64,000 nucleotides of DNA from Hemerocallis citrina (taxonomy: Eukaryota > Streptophyta > Magnoliopsida > Asparagales > Asphodelaceae), in the NCBI GenBank assembly GCA_017893485.1, contig CM030360.1, positions 10,900,597-10,964,596 on the forward strand, written 5' to 3'. Shown piece after piece: positions 60,811 to 64,000 of this stretch. The position numbers and the translations under genes are program-made. The notes beneath the pieces are model-generated. The model worked only from the letters and a program-made list of their open reading frames with translations. It was not told the origin of the DNA and ran no database searches. Every line of letters begins with the position of its first letter. Within the stretch, counting starts at the first letter, position 1.

Positions 60811-62310
60811 TTATTGAAACTGAAAACCTACTTCTACGATAGGGTGAAAGCCTCTCGGGAAGAGTTCGATTCTCCCCCCTGTTGGACCTCCATGGATAAG
60901 GTGGATGATGGCCCCAGGTTCGGAGTCTTGGAACTCGTTGGGCCTCTCGGTTCGATTGTTGGCTCCTCGGGGTGGAGGATCGGCCCTGTCTTTTCTGACA
61001 AACTTGGCCAGGTGTCCCCACTGTATGAGTTCTTCAATCTCCTCTTTGAGAGCCCGACAATCATCTATGTCGTGGCCATGGTCCCTATGAAAGCGGCACC
61101 ACTTATCCATGTTCCTTTTCTTGCCAGGGGTATTCATTATAGGAGAACCGCGTAGTAGCCATTCCTTGTCCACCTCCATAAGAACTGCTGATATACTAGC
61201 ATTGAGGGATGTGAACTTCTCAAAATGAGGAGCTGGACGGCGCTGGCCATTGTCGTCCTTCTAGAATTTGTGGGAGCCTTCTTCGCTTGTATTCTTCCGT
61301 TTGTTCCCGGAAGACGGTTCCTCAAGACTGGGGGGATGAGAGCCTCTTCCGCTCGGATGTAGTTCTTGCTCCTAAGCAGGAGTTCCGAGAAGTCCCAGGA
61401 AGGCTTCTTGGCAAGGGACGCCCTGAGGTCGGCGTTAGTGACATGTCTGAATGCCACAGAGGCTACTGATTGGTTGAGGGAGGCAATAGAATGGGCTTCA
61501 GTAGTAAAGCATCATACATAATCTCTTAGGCGTTCACCCTTTCTTTGGCTAAGGGCTAGCAATGACACACTTGTTTTCTTGGCTCGGCGACTGCCAATGA
61601 AGTGGGTAAGGAAGAGCTCCTCAAACTGTTCGAATGACAAGATGGAGGCTGGTGACAGACGAGAGTACCACTCTCGCGCTGGTCCTCTCAACGTCACTGG
61701 GAAGGCCTTACAGAGGAGCGCATCCGAGGCTTGATGAATCATCATAAGAGTTTTAAAACTCTCGATACGATCGGTCGGGTCTGACTTCCCATTGTAGGAC
61801 TCAAAGCGGGGTGGCCTAAAGGCTTCGGGGGACCGAAGCTTCCATGATGGCTCTAGAGAAGGGGGGTCTACTTGGGCGGAACCTATTGGTCCGTTTCTCC
61901 TCTTCGGGATTGATCTTGTTGTGGCTCCTCTCCATCTCGTGAACACGGCGGTGGACCGAGCCATCCCTCCGGTCAGATCTAGTCGACCCTCGGGACTCTC
62001 CTTCATGAGTGGCGATATGGCGATGGTTATGTGTACCCTGATCTTGACTAGTAGCCATATTAAGAGCTCGCAGGATATCTTCTTTGAAGTTCTTGAGCTC
62101 AGCTTGAGTGACTGGTGCCCCTCCAGTGTGGCGGTCCCTTGGTTCGGCTCGGCTTATTGGAGTATGACTTTTCCGCCGACGACGTGGAAGGGACTCTTTT
62201 TGCCTCCTCGGAGGAGGGGATCTTCTGGTCCTCGGTGTCCGGACTCTCGGGGCGCCTGGGCGCTCGAGTTGAGGGACTCCTTCAAAGGCTCGCCATTCAT
62301 TCAAACGAAT
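60811..62310 (-). pseudogene. Tat-type gag
   Basis: Structural protein of the element. Read from 62304 downward: an Arg/Ser-rich N-terminal region, then FRPPRFESYNGKSDPTDRIE, FPVTLRGPAREWYSRL, SFEQFEELFLTHFIGSRR and LLALSQRKGERLRDYV (62006-61512). The next part is AFRHVTNADLRASLAKKPSW and NYIRAEEAL (61457-61330). The C-terminal part, WCRFHRDHGHDIDDCRALKE, LAKFVRK and IIHLIHGGPTGG (61.09-60.87 kb), is typical of the Tat gag end. At least two frame changes (about 62.0 and 61.2-61.5 kb) and stops break it. No protease follows. Confidence 0.88.
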
Positions 62311-62650
62311 TCGGAGGTCGACCCCCTACTGGCGGTTAAGAATTACTTGACGAAGATCCGGCCTTAGAGGACTTTGAGAAGCCATAGAGTCAGTTGAGAG
62401 ATTGTGGACCGAAACATTGTCATGATGAGGACGTTACTTGTTGAGGAGGGGTCTACTGAGGAGGAGGCTATTGAGGAAGATGTTGTTTAGGCTGCAGTTG
62501 CTGAACTTGCTGATCGAGTTAAGGAAGAACGTCTTGGAGTGGAGGAAGAGGAGTGGATCTTCGGCTAGAGGCCGCTGCCTTCCCTTTCTCTTTCAGAGGC
62601 ATGGTTTGAAACTACTTTCACTGATGAAGGATGGATTTATTTTTCTGTTT

Positions 62651-62669
62651 CCCACAGACGGCACCAATC
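62651..62669 (-). promoter_or_regulatory. primer-binding site of the Tat-type element
   Basis: The minus strand reads TTGGTGCCGTCTGTGGG directly inside the 5' LTR, as in many plant gypsy elements. I do not assign the tRNA. Confidence 0.7.
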
Positions 62670-63203
62670 TATTGCTGCTGATTTTGGTGTGGGAGCAAAC
62701 ATATGTATTTGTGGATTTTTTGGAAACAATAAAGGCAAACCTGTTGACTTTCACTGGTGTTTGACTGTTCCTTATCGCTGCCGTTGACCTGCAAAAAGTT
62801 TGATACACCGGGATGGATCCCACCGACGAACCCTCCGACGCTCAAGTCAGTAATCAAGAAGATTATGAAAGAGCATTTATGTGAAAAAATATTGATTACC
62901 TTGTTATGGTGGGGGGAGAGGGGTTTTTATAATCGTCTTTAGAGACAGTTTAGAGATAATCATTTATCCCTATGTCCCGGTGTTTTTGGATAAGATGTAG
63001 AGTTTAAATCGTTTCATAATAAGAGATTTGGTTTAAACCGTCTCTTAGAGATAACCATAAATTTGAATTACTCTTTAAATAACCTGGGTTGGTTTGTGGC
63101 GTGCTGCCACCCATACTCAATAAGACAGATCCGTTTTTGGGTTATTTGGCTTTGAAGAAAGACCCAGTTCCCATTTCAGACTCGTTTGTGATGGAAACTA
63201 CCA
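62670..63203 (-). repeat. 5' LTR of the Tat-type element
   Basis: Partner of 56240-56755. Relative to it there is a ~30-bp insertion near 62930 (AATCGTCTTTAGAGACAG region). It ends at AACTACCA, after which UMP synthase intron sequence begins. Confidence 0.85.
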
Positions 63204-63277
63204 AAACTGGAGTTAACTATAATCACAAATACAAGTGTCGGAACAAATTGTTCATAAGCATCAAAAGGGTAACTTAC

Positions 63278-63529
63278 ATAATATGGAGTGTTGTATTGCT
63301 GGCCTAAGGAATCCCCTCCAGAAACCATTTGAACCCCTGGAGTTGCATGAATAAATGCTGGGTTTGTAGGTCCTTGCAATGATGCAGGGTTGACTGATAT
63401 AAATCCGAAGACAAAATCTGAATGTTGTTCAGCAATTTTTACTGCAGCAGATGTGTAATCTCTTGTGGCAAGGTTACCAGCAGAGCTCCTTTCAGCTAGC
63501 AACAACAGTCCTGTCTCTCTTGGCAACCC
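63278..63529 (-). pseudogene. UMPS: UMP synthase, exon of the OMP decarboxylase domain (partial gene)
   Basis: UMP synthase makes UMP from orotate in two steps; this exon belongs to the C-terminal OMP decarboxylase barrel. The 252-bp exon begins GGGTTGCCAAGAG after a TTTGCAG acceptor and ends at TATTAT before a GTAAGT donor. It encodes [48 protein letters not shown] (phosphate-binding) and [13 protein letters not shown], close to plant UMPS. The exon is phase 0 with the one upstream. The intron after it holds the Tat-type element. The last exon, with the GSDIIIVGRGI motif, is not found in this window. The exon itself is open; whether the gene still works cannot be told. The type is given as pseudogene because the copy is broken within this window. 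Confidence 0.85.
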
Positions 63530-63619
63530 CTGCAAATAGTAAGATACAAGCAAATACTTAAGTACCAGAAAAGGCCAAGTCCCAGGTACAATCTACAATA
63601 TATTGGAAGTTCTGGAAAC

Positions 63620-63674
63620 CTTTAACTTGAGACCATCCACAATTCCAGGTCCAAGTATAATGTGTGCATTGAAC
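63620..63674 (-). pseudogene. UMPS: UMP synthase, preceding exon (partial)
   Basis: The minus strand encodes NAHIILGPGIVDGLKLK, then a GTTTCC donor (weak). In plant UMPS this segment directly precedes the exon at 63278-63529. Upstream, the expected protein is not found. Instead there is a ~45-bp duplication (GAGGTTCAATGCACA at about 63664 and 63702 on the plus strand, reverse-complemented) and then a LINE tail. This suggests the copy is damaged here. Confidence 0.75.
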
Positions 63675-63740
63675 CTCTCATTCATTAGACGAGCTTTGAG
63701 ATTATGTGCATTGAACCTCATATGAATGAGTAAGTGTTTT

Positions 63741-64000
63741 TTTTTTTTTTTGGAAATAAATGGCAAGAGAGTTGCCCTGGATTCTCATAAATAAACAGAG
63801 TCATTACAACAACAATAATAAGTCTCATTACATCAAAAGCCATGCCTAAACTAAGCATACACAAAAGTCTCACATATGCCTGCTATGACAAACTAACAGC
63901 GTAATAACAACAAAAGCCAACAGATTCCATCCAGTCCCGACGCCACAAACCTCCACCACCTGGCCCCAGTCTAGGGTAAGGTGTGGACTGCTGCTCCCAC
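63741..64000 (-). mobile_element. LINE 3' end running off the window
   Basis: Read on the minus strand, a 3'-UTR-like sequence (TTGTTGTTGTAATGACTCTG and on, down to TTGCCATTTATTTCC) is followed by about 15 A at 63738-63752. It lies directly upstream of the UMP synthase exon. The 5' part and the left-hand duplication are outside the window. A retroposed transcript other than a LINE is possible. Confidence 0.5.

Larger units (their letters stand above)
56240..63203 (-). mobile_element. Tat-type gypsy element with gag only (TR-GAG-like)
   Basis: The two LTRs (56240-56755 and 62670-63203) bracket a region with gag at the 5' side and no recognisable protease, RT, RNase H or integrase. About 4 kb of tandem-repeat-rich, non-coding DNA fills the rest (with a nested solo LTR). 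The primer-binding-site-like TTGGTGCCGTCTGTGGG lies next to the right LTR, giving minus orientation. No clean target duplication was found. This layout matches the gag-only non-autonomous class (TR-GAG); enzymes would come from other Tat elements. Confidence 0.8.

Overview
This window is plant nuclear DNA that consists almost entirely of transposable elements. The elements present (Tekay/Del-type and Tat-type Ty3/gypsy, Ty1/copia, a plant L1-type LINE, CACTA, Helitron), the AT-rich filler and a fragment of a plant UMP synthase gene point to a flowering plant with a TE-rich genome. The species cannot be named from this sequence. No intact host gene lies in the window. The only host coding sequence I recognise is two exons of UMP synthase at the right edge (63.28-63.67 kb, minus strand).

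Left edge to 11.5 kb: AT-rich filler with a compound microsatellite; a badly decayed copia pol (2.45-4.67 kb, minus) with two similar ~614-bp gypsy-type LTRs beside it, each looking like an independent solo LTR; a CACTA terminus at 7280; and a partial ~3.2-kb LTR in the opposite orientation to its relatives further right.

11.5-41.3 kb is a nested stack that can be read as a relative time series. Element I is a Tekay-type chromovirus on the minus strand (11473-41276, LTRs 3.2 kb, 5-bp target duplication TACGA/TACGG) with gag, protease, RT, RNase H, integrase and chromodomain, all broken by frameshifts and stops. Element II (15575-29477) inserted into element I's integrase, in the short stretch between the second and third catalytic acidic residues. 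It has 4-kb LTRs around only ~1.07 kb of internal, non-coding DNA, yet carries the same primer-binding-site type and the same polypurine tract as element I, so it looks like a non-autonomous passenger of that lineage. A 4.83-kb solo LTR (23031-27856, perfect AGATC duplication) sits in one LTR of element II and contains about ten ~181-bp tandem repeats. A second solo LTR (31535-36013) sits between protease and RT of element I and itself carries a LINE insertion with a 12-bp duplication.

41.3-54.0 kb: element I itself landed in an older LTR, which continues to 50787 and is also interrupted by a nearly complete LINE (about 43443-50099). A related LTR copy follows directly (50788-53972). Both copies carry two tRNA-like A-box/B-box modules. 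The LINE has ORF1 and ORF2 joined by a TAATG stop/start overlap.

54.0-64.0 kb: a second CACTA terminus, a 353-bp Helitron, and a 7-kb Tat-type element (56.24-63.20 kb, minus) that has gag but no recognisable protease, RT or integrase. Its non-coding part is filled by three tandem-repeat arrays, one of them split by a solo LTR with a perfect ATGGC duplication. This element lies in what was an intron of UMP synthase. A LINE 3' end reaches the right edge just upstream of the second UMP synthase exon.

Family assignments rest on motifs read by eye. Percent identities and insertion ages were not computed.
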